A stretch of 54,702 nucleotides of DNA from a virus. The translations under genes and the position numbers were made by a program. The stretch lies in the IMG/VR virus record IMGVR_UViG_3300030430_001000, positions 1-54,702 of that record; one strand, 5' to 3'. The notes beneath the pieces were generated by a model that was not told the DNA's origin, did not search any database, and saw nothing but the letters and a program-made list of their open reading frames with translations. How positions within the stretch are numbered: the first letter of the stretch is position 1; each line of letters starts with the position of its first letter. Shown here piece by piece: positions 17,311 through 27,800 of this stretch.

Positions 17311-17847
17311 TTACATCTCCATTTGTTCTGTTATAGTTTTTCTAGCCATTAAACCTTTTGGCTGTTCTATTTCTCTATTTATTTCTAATGTTTCTTTTAC
17401 TTCTTCATTTTCTTTACTAGGCTTTTTTACTTCTTTTCTAAAATTATCAATTACTTTTTTAGTTAAAGCAGCATCAGAAATAGTATTGTCAAATGTTTCT
17501 TCAAATCCTGTAACGTATGTAATTTTATTTACGTCACCTATATACATAACCATCTCAGCTAACACAGGCAATACTAAATATCCCAAGTCAATACTGTGTA
17601 AACCTTGATATATAGACTGGTCTATAAGACTTTGTGCAATAGACCTAACACTAATATTTGAATCTAACAAACTAGAGATGTCTTTTTTTACTTGTTGCGT
17701 TGACATTTTTTCTGTGTAGTACAGTACAGCTTCATCAACACTCACTAGCTCTGGAGGTCTTTGCCAAGCAAACTTGCCAAGTTCATCTGTAAGACCCTCT
17801 CCGGGTATAGGAATTGAGTTTAACATTTTTTGTATACTATTTACCAT
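17311..17847 (-). CDS. Probable virion-associated protein
   Basis: This 178-residue protein was started at ATG 17847, which has GAGGAA ten bases upstream; an in-frame ATG at 17892 would overlap the previous gene by 56 bp. The N-terminus (MVNSIQKMLNSIPIPGEG) is amphipathic, residues 80-110 are helical and apolar, and the C-terminal 45 residues are charged (KKPSKENEEVKETLE). It overlaps the preceding gene by 11 bp. By position it is part of the ejection-protein cluster. Function unknown. Confidence 0.6.
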   Translation of the reverse strand: MVNSIQKMLNSIPIPGEGLTDELGKFAWQRPPELVSVDEAVLYYTEKMSTQQVKKDISSLLDSNISVRSIAQSLIDQSIYQGLHSIDLGYLVLPVLAEMVMYIGDVNKITYVTGFEETFDNTISDAALTKKVIDNFRKEVKKPSKENEEVKETLEINREIEQPKGLMARKTITEQMEM

Positions 17848-18073
17848 TTGATAATTCCTCACGTAATTTTCTAAATTGTTTAACGTATTCAACTACTTTC
17901 ATTAATGGTGTATTTTCAGAGTCGTCAATAATATTTTTATCAACACCACGACTAGTTCTATTTAACAGTCCTTTTGTTTCAGGTTCTGAAGCAGTAGTTT
18001 CTTTTGACATTTTAATAATTTTATTCACAGTGCTCACTGCTTTTCTAGCGTACTTTTCTTTTTTACTTGACAT
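17837..18073 (-). CDS. Small basic virion-cluster protein
   Basis: This 78-residue basic protein has a lysine-rich N-terminus (MSSKKEKYARKAV) and a helical C-terminus (LMKVVEYVKQFRKLREEL). It is packed between the two neighbouring virion-protein genes, overlapping the downstream gene by 11 bp, with AGGAG before its ATG. It could be a chaperone or minor structural protein. I do not recognise it. Confidence 0.55.
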   Translation of the reverse strand: MSSKKEKYARKAVSTVNKIIKMSKETTASEPETKGLLNRTSRGVDKNIIDDSENTPLMKVVEYVKQFRKLREELSNGK

Positions 18074-18089
18074 TTATTTTTCTCCTAGA

Positions 18090-20135
18090 TTATGAAAGTA
18101 TGTAACCAGCTGCTTGTGCAATATCCCCAAGAAAACTACTATTAGCTTGGTCACTTGCTATTTCTTTTTGACCTTCATTTATAAACTTTTGTAATTCTAA
18201 TCTATTTGCAGCGTCTGCAGCATTTTCTTGTGTTTCATGCACTCTTGCATTTTCATCTGCGTACTCTTGCCATAAGAACGAAAGCATTTGTGTTTGTAAT
18301 CCAAGCATGTTTTGTACATTTATTTCATTAGCTCTATTTATTGCAGCGTTATCTGCCGTAGCTATCTGTCTTCTCCATTGTGCATTTGACTGTGCTACAA
18401 CTAATTCATTTTGTGCATTAAATTGGTCTCTTTGATTTTCTATTTGTGTATTAAATTGACTAATAGCGTTTTCTTGACCTCTGTTAAACTGTTCCATTGC
18501 ATTTTTTTGTGCCGAATTAAATTGATTAACTTGAGTTTTTAAACTTTCAAAAAATTGATTAACTTGATTTTCGCTTTGTGCATTAAACTGTAGTGCTGCA
18601 TTTTCTGCAGACTGGTCAGACAATAAAGCATTTGCTCTTGTCTGTGCTTTAAATAATTCTATCTGTTGGTCTGAACTAAATTTTGTCATGTCTATTTGTA
18701 AAAAGTTTTGTGCGTTCATAACCTGTGCTTGTTGTCTGTTATTTAAATTAGCCATATCTAAATTAGCTAAAGCACTAGCCTCTGCCAATACGAGTGACTG
18801 TGCATTAGATAAATTTTGTAAATTCATAGTGTTTACAAGTCTACTATTTTCTAAAGCTATCTGTTGGTCTGCACTAAACTGCATATTTGCTATGTTTTCT
18901 ACTTTTGCTGCGTTAATAACTCTTGCCTGAAAAGCTTGGTCAAACTCTATTTGCATAAATTTAGCACGTTGTTCTGCCTTTACTAAAGCCATCTGTTGTT
19001 TATTCCCAGCTTCTATTTGTGCTATAGGCAATGACGCTTCCATTGCAGCCTGTACGATAGCTTGTCCTGCCATAGAGGAAGCTCCTAGTCCTCTTGCTGA
19101 CATCAAAGCTGTAGCTTTACGCATAGCACCTGCTGCCCATGAAGGTGTAGCACCACCCTCAAAATCTTGCATTAGTGTAGTAAGCTCATCTTTTATTGAC
19201 GCTGCTTGAACTTCTCCTGTACCAAAAGCCTGACCCACTCTTGTCTGGTCAACAACAGGTGTTTCGTCAACCATTTCACCTGCTGTTATAGTACGAGTTG
19301 GTGCGTCTTGTATTTTTTGTGCCTCTCCTTTTATGGCGTTTAAACCTGACACAGCACTAGTAAGTTGTTGTTCTGCTTTTACTTTAGCTTCTTCAGATAA
19401 AGTTAAATCTCCTTTGTTTATGTCGTCTAATAAATTTTTAATGCCTGTTTCTACTTTGTTTAAATCGTCAGTAATATCTATTGTTTTAGCTTGTGCTGCA
19501 GCAGACGTAGCGTCAGGCACAGTAGTTGTAGTAGCCGTTCCTGTTTTAGCTACTGCTGTAGGGTCGGTAGAACTTACTTGACCTGTGCTCTTGTCTATAA
19601 GTTGTTCAGGGTCTGCTTGTTCAGACAATAAACTGGGTGTAACTGTTGGAACTTTACCTTCTGCTAAACTTTCTGTTGTTTTTTTAATACCATCAGTTAA
19701 GTCAACTTCTGTATCAAAAGTTTGTAAATTTGTTTTGTCACCCACAGGCAAATTAGGCGTTGGGGTGGGTGTTGGAGTGGGTGTTGAAGCTGGTCGATAT
19801 TGTGGGAAAGCTTTATAAAAATTTTCTATAGCTTGTGTTGCGTCCATTTGATATACAGGTTGATTAGTCTGTCCAGTCTCTTGTCTATCTATAGCTGCTT
19901 GACCTACACCTTGAGCCATTTGCAGTGCTCTTCTTTGTTCTTCTGACATTACGTCAGTTCCCTGTTGTGCTTTTAGTACCATGCCTCCTGCGTACATTTT
20001 ATATCGTTCCATAAGAACCTGTTTAGATGGGTCACTCGCAAGAAACTCATTAAACTTTCCCATGCTACCAGTATAACCCATAGAACGAGCTATTCTTTCT
20101 CTTGCCTCTGGTTTAAAATCTATTTGTACTGCCAT
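18090..20135 (-). CDS. Virion structural protein with QFNAQ-type helical repeats
   Basis: This 681-residue protein has a folded N-terminus (residues 1-100, KPEARERIARSMGYTGSMGKFNEFL), a Pro-Thr spacer near 118-128 (PTPTPTPTPN) and a Ser/Thr-rich linker. A long Ala/Gln/Asn-rich helical region runs from about 330 to 640. There, short units such as QFNAQ, QFNRG and QFNTQ repeat every 11 or so residues, a coiled-coil rod. Similar proteins occur in marine podovirus ejection clusters. It is probably an inner core or tail-tip protein. AAGGAC precedes ATG 20135. Confidence 0.6.
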   Translation of the reverse strand: MAVQIDFKPEARERIARSMGYTGSMGKFNEFLASDPSKQVLMERYKMYAGGMVLKAQQGTDVMSEEQRRALQMAQGVGQAAIDRQETGQTNQPVYQMDATQAIENFYKAFPQYRPASTPTPTPTPTPNLPVGDKTNLQTFDTEVDLTDGIKKTTESLAEGKVPTVTPSLLSEQADPEQLIDKSTGQVSSTDPTAVAKTGTATTTTVPDATSAAAQAKTIDITDDLNKVETGIKNLLDDINKGDLTLSEEAKVKAEQQLTSAVSGLNAIKGEAQKIQDAPTRTITAGEMVDETPVVDQTRVGQAFGTGEVQAASIKDELTTLMQDFEGGATPSWAAGAMRKATALMSARGLGASSMAGQAIVQAAMEASLPIAQIEAGNKQQMALVKAEQRAKFMQIEFDQAFQARVINAAKVENIANMQFSADQQIALENSRLVNTMNLQNLSNAQSLVLAEASALANLDMANLNNRQQAQVMNAQNFLQIDMTKFSSDQQIELFKAQTRANALLSDQSAENAALQFNAQSENQVNQFFESLKTQVNQFNSAQKNAMEQFNRGQENAISQFNTQIENQRDQFNAQNELVVAQSNAQWRRQIATADNAAINRANEINVQNMLGLQTQMLSFLWQEYADENARVHETQENAADAANRLELQKFINEGQKEIASDQANSSFLGDIAQAAGYILS

Positions 20136-20138
20136 TGT

Positions 20139-20369
20139 TTAGTCCTTACTTAACACTCTATCTAATTTGTCTTCGACTCTATGCAAAGCGTCTACTACAA
20201 CTTTCATATCGTCACGCATTTCACTTCTTGTTACATAGTCTTCTCTTGTCCTGTTTAGTAAAATGTCAATGCGTTTAACTTCATTTAATAAATTACGAAA
20301 TGCCCAAAACGCTGGTGCTATTACTATAGTTAATATTACGTTCCAAAATAATATAGGATTTATTTCCAT
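20139..20369 (-). CDS. Small membrane protein with C-terminal coiled coil
   Basis: This 76-residue protein has an N-terminal transmembrane segment (residues 6-24, ILFWNVILTIVIAPAFWAF) and then a charged heptad-like helix (NEVKRIDILLNRT to VEDKLDRVL). Such proteins are conserved in marine phages beside tail genes, and holin-like or spanin-like roles have been suggested. A separate GTA-type holin exists at 41722-42123, so lysis is not the only option. It sits three bases after the gene upstream. Confidence 0.6.
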   Translation of the reverse strand: MEINPILFWNVILTIVIAPAFWAFRNLLNEVKRIDILLNRTREDYVTRSEMRDDMKVVVDALHRVEDKLDRVLSKD

Positions 20370-20371
20370 TG

Positions 20372-20830
20372 CTACGAGTCCTTTAAATATTTGGCAAATA
20401 ATATTATACCTACAGCACCTGCTACAAATATCAATACACCTGCAGTAACTGAAAGTATTGTCATTATTTGCTCTTTTCTTTGCATTGCAGCATACTTACT
20501 TTTTCTATGTTGTTCTTTTGCTTCTTTTCTAAACTGTTGAAATTTATTCCAACCAGACATACCACGACTGTCTATGATAACTTTTCTCAAATCTCTCTCA
20601 AAGTCTTTTGCCTTCTCATAGGCAATGTAAGATGAAAGTGGGTCGTTTTTATCGTTCTTCTTGTGTGCTTCTTTTGCTCCATCAATAAAAGAAAATAAAG
20701 AATTTATATCCTTGCTCATGGAAGAAATGTCTTTCCCAAGAGCAATGCCTTTCTTTATTGCAGTAAACGAAACTAGTGCTATCGATATAGGGTCTATTGT
20801 TCTATCTCCTTTAAGCTGTATATGTACCAT
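20372..20830 (-). CDS. Membrane-anchored tail-region protein; start uncertain
   Basis: This 152-residue protein has helical and basic residues 40-115 (EKAKDFERDLRKV, FRKEAKEQHRKSKY) and one transmembrane segment near 123-146. ATG 20830 lies inside the adhesin gene and has no clear RBS. A strong AAAGGAG at about 20806-20812 instead points to the ATA codon at 20797-20795, giving IDPISIALVSF; from memory, related proteins begin MIDP. Either the upstream ATG is used or ATA starts translation. Function unknown. Confidence 0.6.
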   Translation of the reverse strand: MVHIQLKGDRTIDPISIALVSFTAIKKGIALGKDISSMSKDINSLFSFIDGAKEAHKKNDKNDPLSSYIAYEKAKDFERDLRKVIIDSRGMSGWNKFQQFRKEAKEQHRKSKYAAMQRKEQIMTILSVTAGVLIFVAGAVGIILFAKYLKDS

Positions 20831-22214
20831 TTGATGTGAATGTTATTACTTTATAACTTCCATCAGTTGTTACTGTAGGGCTACCTGTTGTAGTGCCAGT
20901 ATAGTTTGCCGTAGGCACTCTAAGTATTACAACTCCAGAGCCACCTGCTCCACCAACATTACTGCTTACAGAACCACCTCCACCACCGCCAGTATTAGCT
21001 GTTCCAGCTTGTCCAGTTCCGTTCACGCCATTACCTCCACCTCCGTTTCCACCAGAACCCGGAGTACCTGCTAGGTGAGAAGCACCACCTCCACCACCAG
21101 CATAAGCTGTTGAACTACCAGTAATTGAGTTAGTTGCACCAGTACCCCCAGCACCCCCATAACTTCCTGTAGCATTTGACCCAGCAGCACCTGCTCCACC
21201 ACCACCAGCAGCGTAATAAGGTGAGCCTGTGTTGCCTCCATTGCCACCACCAGCATAGCCAGACGCAGAGCCATTGAGTGTGCCACCTGTACCTCCGTTA
21301 GTGGTACGTCCGTCACCAGCACCGCCTCCACCACCAGAACCAATACCTGATGTTAAACTTGCACCTGTTGATGCTCGTCCGTTTCCTCCATGAAATTGAG
21401 ATGAGTTATCAGTTGAGCCACCATAACCTCCTCCCCCAGCAGTTACTGTTGCAAATGAACCATCATTAGAGGCTAGTGTACTATCTGAACCAGCAGAAGC
21501 ATCAGTTGTGTTATAAGCTCCTCCTGCACCTCCAGCACCAACAGTAGCTGTCCAAACTGTTCCGTTATCAGAATTTACTCCTGTTCTATAAAGAAGTGCT
21601 CCTGCACCACCACCCCCTGATGATGCACCACCACCTCCACCAATTACAAGGTAATCAATAGAATAATTAAAAGCTAGTGATAATGTAGAGGTAGATGTAG
21701 CTACATGTACGCCGTCGTTAGCAATCGCTCGAAAAGTGAAGCTTCCTGCGTGAGCAGTATTGGTGCTTGGTGTTATAGTAAATCTATTAGTATTATCTCC
21801 AGTGCCTTGAGCTATAGATGCAATACTACCTAAGCCTGTCGTATCAAATGAATAGGTAATTGGAAACCCATCATTGTCGGCAGCAACAGGTGTTAGTACA
21901 GTTGCACTGCCATCAGTCGCTAGGCTGTAAGTTGTATTTAATGCAGTCGTAAATGTTGGTCCTTCGTTTGGTCCAAGATAAATCTCTTCCCAGCTACTTC
22001 CACTTCTCATATAAGCAGCTGGTACACTTGAACCATTTGCATCTAGCACATAAACTATGTCACCATTCGAAGGTGAGCTTATCGCATCTCTAGCAGTAAT
22101 ATCTGCGACTACTGTTACACCACCTCCACCACTTGCAGATAGACTTATCAAAGTATTTATTTGACTTGACCCTATTGAAGAAAGTGATGCAAAATCTCTA
22201 GCTCTACTACTCAT
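20811..22214 (-). CDS. Tail fibre / adhesin with glycine-rich domain
   Basis: This is a 467-residue protein. Residues 30-75 form a small phage-tail domain (ITARDAISSPSNGDIVYV, then SWEEIYLG). Residues 85-180 look cadherin-like, with D-N-D-G-F-P-I-T-Y and FRAIANDG. From IDYLVIGGGGG (about 186) to the end runs a glycine-rich domain with repeated GGGG and GGAGG and a closing SGVVILRVP strand. This architecture occurs in phage receptor-binding tips (polyglycine-helix sandwiches). It is one of a set of adhesion proteins between 20.8 and 27.9 kb and probably decides host range. Confidence 0.75.
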   Translation of the reverse strand: MSSRARDFASLSSIGSSQINTLISLSASGGGGVTVVADITARDAISSPSNGDIVYVLDANGSSVPAAYMRSGSSWEEIYLGPNEGPTFTTALNTTYSLATDGSATVLTPVAADNDGFPITYSFDTTGLGSIASIAQGTGDNTNRFTITPSTNTAHAGSFTFRAIANDGVHVATSTSTLSLAFNYSIDYLVIGGGGGASSGGGGAGALLYRTGVNSDNGTVWTATVGAGGAGGAYNTTDASAGSDSTLASNDGSFATVTAGGGGYGGSTDNSSQFHGGNGRASTGASLTSGIGSGGGGGAGDGRTTNGGTGGTLNGSASGYAGGGNGGNTGSPYYAAGGGGAGAAGSNATGSYGGAGGTGATNSITGSSTAYAGGGGGASHLAGTPGSGGNGGGGNGVNGTGQAGTANTGGGGGGSVSSNVGGAGGSGVVILRVPTANYTGTTTGSPTVTTDGSYKVITFTSNGTYTA

Positions 22215-22229
22215 ATTTCATACTCCTCA

Positions 22230-23066
22230 TTATGCTGCATATGTTATTTTAGGTCTGTTAGTTAAAGATTCATCATCTAGTAATTTAAATCCTCTACGCT
22301 CTGCAAATACTTTAGAATCGTTTGCCCATTTATCTGCACAAGCTTCTAACCATCTCATTGTCATTTCATGTGTTGGCTCTTTGCCATTCTTAACAAGTTC
22401 GTTTTCGGCTGATAAATAATTGTAAACTTCGAGTTGTGCTTGAGCACCATTAATACCCAAATCAAAAATATAAATCATATTACCCTCATCAATGCTACCT
22501 CCTCTTGGTCGAGCTGAGTTTAAGGCTTGTTTCATGCAAGTCATAATATGATATTTATATTCCTCTTTCTCGTACATTTCTTCTGTAATTTCGGTAACCC
22601 CAAGATGCTCAAGCAAACTTTCATATTGATTAATAAAAAAGTTCATCTTTCTTATTGCAGCTTGAACATTATTTTGAGCGTTTGCCAAACCTGTTTGAGC
22701 TTCAAATATCTTTACCTGTAGCATCTCTCTATCTAAATCATCTTTACACTTTAATAATTTTCTTTGTTTCTTTTTTATTTTTATCTTTTGTTTTTCCATA
22801 TTAATTTGAGCTTCTTGCAAAGCACTTTTTGTTTTTTCTATTTCAGCTAAAGAATGTTTGATTGAACGTATTGGTGTGATAGCTGTAACGTCAAGCATAA
22901 CATTCATAAACTGTGAGTGGGATTTATAAAAATTACTTGATGCTTGTTGTACGGCAGGCATTTTATCTTCTATGTTTTTTAACATAGTCCTATATTCAGG
23001 TTTTACATCTGTAAGTGTGTTTTCTAAATTTTTAACAGTTAAACTATTTTTCATACTATCCACCAT
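22230..23066 (-). CDS. Coiled-coil tail-region protein
   Basis: This 278-residue protein has a strong coiled coil at about residues 65-150 (SLAEIEKTKSALQEAQINM, KIKIKKKQRKLL, LANAQNNVQAAIRKM) and a globular C-terminus. It sits between adhesin genes and may be a fibre assembly factor or linker. ATG 23066 overlaps the previous gene by 11 bp; Met5 (23054), directly after that stop, is an alternative start. I recall similar proteins in marine phages but no assigned function. Confidence 0.55.
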   Translation of the reverse strand: MVDSMKNSLTVKNLENTLTDVKPEYRTMLKNIEDKMPAVQQASSNFYKSHSQFMNVMLDVTAITPIRSIKHSLAEIEKTKSALQEAQINMEKQKIKIKKKQRKLLKCKDDLDREMLQVKIFEAQTGLANAQNNVQAAIRKMNFFINQYESLLEHLGVTEITEEMYEKEEYKYHIMTCMKQALNSARPRGGSIDEGNMIYIFDLGINGAQAQLEVYNYLSAENELVKNGKEPTHEMTMRWLEACADKWANDSKVFAERRGFKLLDDESLTNRPKITYAA

Positions 23067-23400
23067 TTAAAGTTGTTAAGTCATTCCACATTTTTGTAGA
23101 AGCATCAGCAGGTACAAAATCTTCTTCACTTCCATCACTTGCTAGTTGTGTCCAACCTTTACCATTACTTGCTGTTGTAAGGTAAGTAGTTAAGTCGTCT
23201 TTACTAGCTATTTCTCCTTCTGATGTTGATATGTCAGCTCCATCATCTGCTATACCAAGCATAACATAATCTCTTGGACTAGCTGTGCCACTATCAAAAA
23301 CAGGGTACATTCCTCCTGTTCCTTGTGGCACACCAAACTTTAAATAAGTAGGTATTGTACCATTTGCCTCTAATCTATATTTTACTACTTTATATGCCAT
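23056..23400 (-). CDS. Small virion protein of the fibre cluster
   Basis: This 114-residue protein has beta-strand-like segments (MAYKVVKYRLEANGTIPTYL) and many small polar residues (DDGADISTSEGE). A basic first strand and Gly-rich turn suggest a fibre-associated structural subunit. Its start overlaps the preceding propeller gene's stop by one base, and the two are probably co-translated. No family name is certain. Confidence 0.55.
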   Translation of the reverse strand: MAYKVVKYRLEANGTIPTYLKFGVPQGTGGMYPVFDSGTASPRDYVMLGIADDGADISTSEGEIASKDDLTTYLTTASNGKGWTQLASDGSEEDFVPADASTKMWNDLTTLNGG

Positions 23401-24449
23401 TATTGAAGTCCTCCGTGTGCATTACTTGTTGCTCCAATACACTGTTTTTTAGCAGCTTGTAAATCTCCAAAATCAGTTGCGTTGCCAGTAGAGCCTATTG
23501 TTATGTAATCAATTATATTTAAATGAGTCGTTCCATAATCATCACTAGTACTTCCTATACCCCCAGCAAAAACACCTCTTGTTGCATTTGAAACTCCTCC
23601 AGTGTATTGCGATTTTCGTGTTAAATCACCAAAATCAGTTGCGTTACCTGTTGAGGCTATTGTTACATAATCTAAAACATTTTGTTTTGCAGTTCCACCT
23701 GAACTTCCACCAAGACCTCCAGCTAAAACTAACCTTGTTGAATTAGCTGCATCTCCTACCCCTTGTCTAAAAACGGATAGATTTCCAAAATCTGTTGCGT
23801 TTCCAGTAGATGCTATTGTTACATAATCTATAACATCAGTTCTATTTCCTAAAGTGTTCTGTCCTCCAGAAGTTATAGACCTTGTTGAATTAGACCCTCC
23901 TGCAGCTTGATTTCTGTTAACAGTTAAATCGCCAAAATCTGTTGCGTCTCCAGTAGATGCTATTGTTACATAATCTATAACATTTAATACAGAAGAAGAG
24001 TCTCTTCCTGCACTAAAAATAGCTCTTGTTGTACTCGCTCCTGCTGATTGATTAAAATAACGTCCAACTGTAAGGTCTCCAAAATCTCCTTGAGTTCCTA
24101 CATTTGACATATTGTAATATTGTATCTGATTAAACGGACTAGCATTTTGTCCACTTAAAACCAACGCTCTTGTTGTATTACTTGTAGACGCACCATCTCC
24201 TGCAGTAGACAAATCACCAAAATCTATGGCGTTTCCAGTAGTTGCTATTTGTACTCGGTCAATAGTAGCACTGTACCCTGAGGCATCTTCACCACCAGCC
24301 CAAAAACCTACATCACCAAGAGGTTGTTGCCAAGTTTCTCCTTGAGTATTTGTTAACGCTTCTTGTATCTGCCACACTCCACTAGAAGCAGTAGAGGTAG
24401 GTGTTTGTTCAGTAGCTGTTATATATCCACCTAGATAGCGAGTTGACAT
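23400..24449 (-). CDS. Beta-propeller adhesin with six repeats
   Basis: This 349-residue protein contains six repeats of about 50 residues, each with a core like IDYVTIASTGNATDFGDL, followed by a variable stretch and a T-R-x-V-x-A-G-G strand. Six units suggest a six-bladed, kelch-like propeller. The variable loops between constant cores are what one expects of a receptor-binding surface. It lies beside the fibre genes and likely binds host surface polymer. Repeats are visible at the DNA level too (a 'ccaaaatc(a/t)gttgcgtt' core), so unit loss and gain by recombination is possible. Confidence 0.7.
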   Translation of the reverse strand: MSTRYLGGYITATEQTPTSTASSGVWQIQEALTNTQGETWQQPLGDVGFWAGGEDASGYSATIDRVQIATTGNAIDFGDLSTAGDGASTSNTTRALVLSGQNASPFNQIQYYNMSNVGTQGDFGDLTVGRYFNQSAGASTTRAIFSAGRDSSSVLNVIDYVTIASTGDATDFGDLTVNRNQAAGGSNSTRSITSGGQNTLGNRTDVIDYVTIASTGNATDFGNLSVFRQGVGDAANSTRLVLAGGLGGSSGGTAKQNVLDYVTIASTGNATDFGDLTRKSQYTGGVSNATRGVFAGGIGSTSDDYGTTHLNIIDYITIGSTGNATDFGDLQAAKKQCIGATSNAHGGLQ

Positions 24450-24460
24450 TTAATTCTCCT

Positions 24461-24835
24461 TTAAGATAATTCTTCATATGTAATGTGACAAGTTAAATCA
24501 TTTCCTGCACTTGCTGTAACACCTATTGAAGTATCTTCTTCTAAATAGTAACCCATGTTTTTATCTATTACAACCAACGTAGCGTCAGCAGGAACAGATA
24601 TTGTTGAAGCAATAAGAACAGGTGTACCTGCTATATCGTCTTGAGGATAAATGCCTACTGTAATAGTAGCTGCATTTGTACCATCTACGTTTGCAACAAC
24701 AAGTGAATTTACTTTAATTACTTTTCCTGAACTTGCCGTGTTTTCTAATAATTTTGTAGCACTTGTACCAGTTAGTAACAGAGAATCTGATTTGGCTGTT
24801 ATTGTTGCTACATTGACTAAATTTGGTGCTGCCAT
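24461..24835 (-). CDS. Small beta-rich virion protein
   Basis: This 124-residue protein is Val/Thr/Ala-rich with alternating strands (VIKVNSLVVANVD, AATITVGIYP, LVVIDKNMGYYL). Its layout resembles the protein at 44701-45054 (terminal clamp, 'S-I/L-V-x-N/S-x-D-G/S' strand, then TITV), so the two may share a fold or be distant paralogues. A GGAG-type RBS precedes ATG 24835. It could be a fibre collar or decoration subunit. Confidence 0.6.
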   Translation of the reverse strand: MAAPNLVNVATITAKSDSLLLTGTSATKLLENTASSGKVIKVNSLVVANVDGTNAATITVGIYPQDDIAGTPVLIASTISVPADATLVVIDKNMGYYLEEDTSIGVTASAGNDLTCHITYEELS

Positions 24836-24848
24836 TTTTTACTCCTTT

Positions 24849-27800
24849 TTATCCAAAAATTAAAGCCATAGCGATTGCTTTTCCCTCATTTACTAATGTT
24901 CCTGTTGTATTTGGCAATGTGCTTACAACATTTCCAGTGTAATTTGCATGGGCAGGTGGCTGTAAAGTTACTTTGTGAGCATTAGAACTTTCACAATACA
25001 AATCAATTTTAGCTACAGCACCTGAATTACTTTTTAATTCAATCAAACCACCCTCTACCTCTAATGCTGTTAGATTTGATAGTGAACCACCTGTGATAGT
25101 TACATTGCTACTTGCTTGGGTTGCCATAGTGCCTAAACCTAAATTGGTTCTTGCTGTAGAAGCAGTAACATCTGATAAATTGTTTGATAGCTGTGCATAC
25201 CGAGCATCACTGCTAGTTTTAGTATAATGATTTGCAGAGTCAAAAGTAGAATATGCAACTGTCTGTAAGGAATCTCCTGAAGATGCAGCAGAACCTAAAG
25301 TTATAGTTGTTCCATTTGTTGCTGTAAAATCTGCTGGAGCTAATTTAACTCCATTTAAATATACATCTACAAAACCCACATCATACGTAGCAGGAAAAAC
25401 AGTGGTTGAGCCAGTATAAGTTCCAGCAGAAGTACCTACAGTAAAACTACCTCGTTCAGATGTAGAGTTAAGAGTTGACCCAGTCATATATGTTTTTACT
25501 GTCTGAACGGAGGTCATTCTCATTGTTCCGTTGTCGTTTATGAGTATGCCGTCGCCATCAGCTACTGCTGTTGTGCCTCTCGCTGTATCTCCATCTAGTA
25601 GATTTAGTTCTGCACCTGTAGCAGTTATTGCTGTACCTGCGTAGTTTAAATTACCTGCAGCAATATTTACTTCACCTGTGCCTTTAGGTGTAATATCAAT
25701 GTCTACATTACTATCGTCACCCATTGCTCCTATAACAACTGCACCACTTGTTGCTGCATTTGTTACTTCTAATGCATTTACGGCTGAACTTACAGTTTGA
25801 AACACTAAAGCCTCTGCACCATTTGCATCAGCTATAAAACCACCATCAGCGAATTTAGGTGCTGTTAGGGTTTTATTTGTTAGTGTTTTTGTTGTTCCAG
25901 CAAAATAGGTATCAAAAGTATCAACACTTGTTTGACGCATTGTACCATTATCATTTGTGACAATACCATCACCACCTGCAACTGCTGTTGTGCCAACACT
26001 TGTATCACCATCAGATGTAGTATTAATTTCTGCTCCTGTGGCACTTACACCCTCTACATTTTTATTTGCATCTACATATGCTTTAATACTTTGTTGTGTA
26101 ACTAACTTAGTTGCACTATTAGATGCCATGTCATCTTCATCAGCAATGTCTGTAATTGTTACAGTTCCATCAGATAAAGAACCAAAAGTTACTGTTCCTG
26201 TGGTTGTTATAGCAGACGAACCATTATTGATTGCACCAAATCCAGAAGTAATACTACCACTATCTAAAGCACCTACAGTTGTAGCTGCAGTGGTAACTAA
26301 ATTAGGCATAGCAGTTATTTCATCATCAAAATAAGCAGCTAAGTCTGTAACAGCTACTTGAACCATAGTACCATTGTCATTCAAAACAACTCTATCTGCA
26401 TCAACTATAGTTGTGCCAGTAGCACTTGTATCTCCGTCCATTATATTCAACTCGGCTGGAGTAGCTGAGATAGCTGTATTACTTGAGGCTGCAAGAACTG
26501 GAAGTGTTCCTGATTGATTAGGTAAGTTAATTGTTCTATCAGCCGTAGGGTCTACTATAGTTAGTGTAGTTTCATGTGCATCAGCAGTTGCTCCTTCAAA
26601 TACAATAGCATTTGCTGCATTCATTGTAACTGTGTCAACTACAGTTTGAGTTCCCTGCACTGTGAGATTGCCTGTAACTGTCAAGTTGTCGGCTACAGTA
26701 ACTTCAGAAGTTGTGTGTCCTATAGTTACAGGTACGCCACTTGTTTCTGTAGCAATCTTTAATGTTCCTGTAGAATTAGATATTAAAGAGTCTGTTCCAT
26801 CATGTTGTATTTGTAAGTCATCACCTGTACCTAATTTAATTATTGCAGAGTCTGGCATATCTAAATGACTAGTAGGACTGACAGTTCCTGCAAAAGTAAC
26901 ATTTGCTCCGTCAAACGTAGCTGATGTTGTTGAACCAGATTTAATTACAAGATTGCTACTACTATTTGTAAATGCACCATATTGTGTTCCGTCGTCTTTG
27001 AGTACAATATCTGCACCATCTGCATCTAGGTTAATATCTCCTGCCACATCTATAGTCATATCGCCAGATGATAATGCTATAGTTGTTCCGTCTATATTGA
27101 AGTCGTCAATATCAATACCACCATCAGCAGTAATTTTTCCTGTAACACCTAATGTGCTACTCATATCTACAGCACCATTTATATCTATGGTAGTTCCATT
27201 TATTTCTATTTCATTGTCAGATACTAAATCTAACACACCATCTGCTGATTGATGAATGTATGTTCCACTGTCTCCAAATTGTAACTGTCTTGTGCTATTT
27301 AATAAGACACCTGTATCTGCAACATGTGTTATCGTTACATCTTGGTCATCACCTAAATTAATAATACCACCATCAGCTAAAAATAAATCACTAAACTGTA
27401 AAGATGAAGTACCTAATGCAGCACCATCAGAGGTATCAGGAGCAAAGGCTGTAGTGGCAGTTATAGTCGTACCTTGCACTGTGCTTGAACCTGTAAATGC
27501 TCCTGTTACTCCTAGTGTTCCAGCTACAGTTGCATTTTCATCAACATCAAGTGTGTCTATATGTGCTGTTCCATTTAAAAATAAATCTTTATATTCTAAT
27601 GACGCTGTTCCTAAATCTATATCATTATTTGTTGTAGGTTTTATTGACCCATCTGCTATTACAACTTGTTCTGTTCCACCTATGTCAAAACGAATAATAT
27701 CTTCATCTGATGATTCTTCTACCTGTATTTTAGTGTCGCCATCAGCATCTGTGACCACAGTTATAGGACCACCCTCTGCAGCAGTTCCGTCATGGGAGTG

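Noticed and set aside
16712-17608. 298-residue plus-strand ORF
   Set aside because: It lies wholly antisense to two packed virion genes, has Ser/Phe/Leu-rich shadow composition, and lacks a ribosome binding site.
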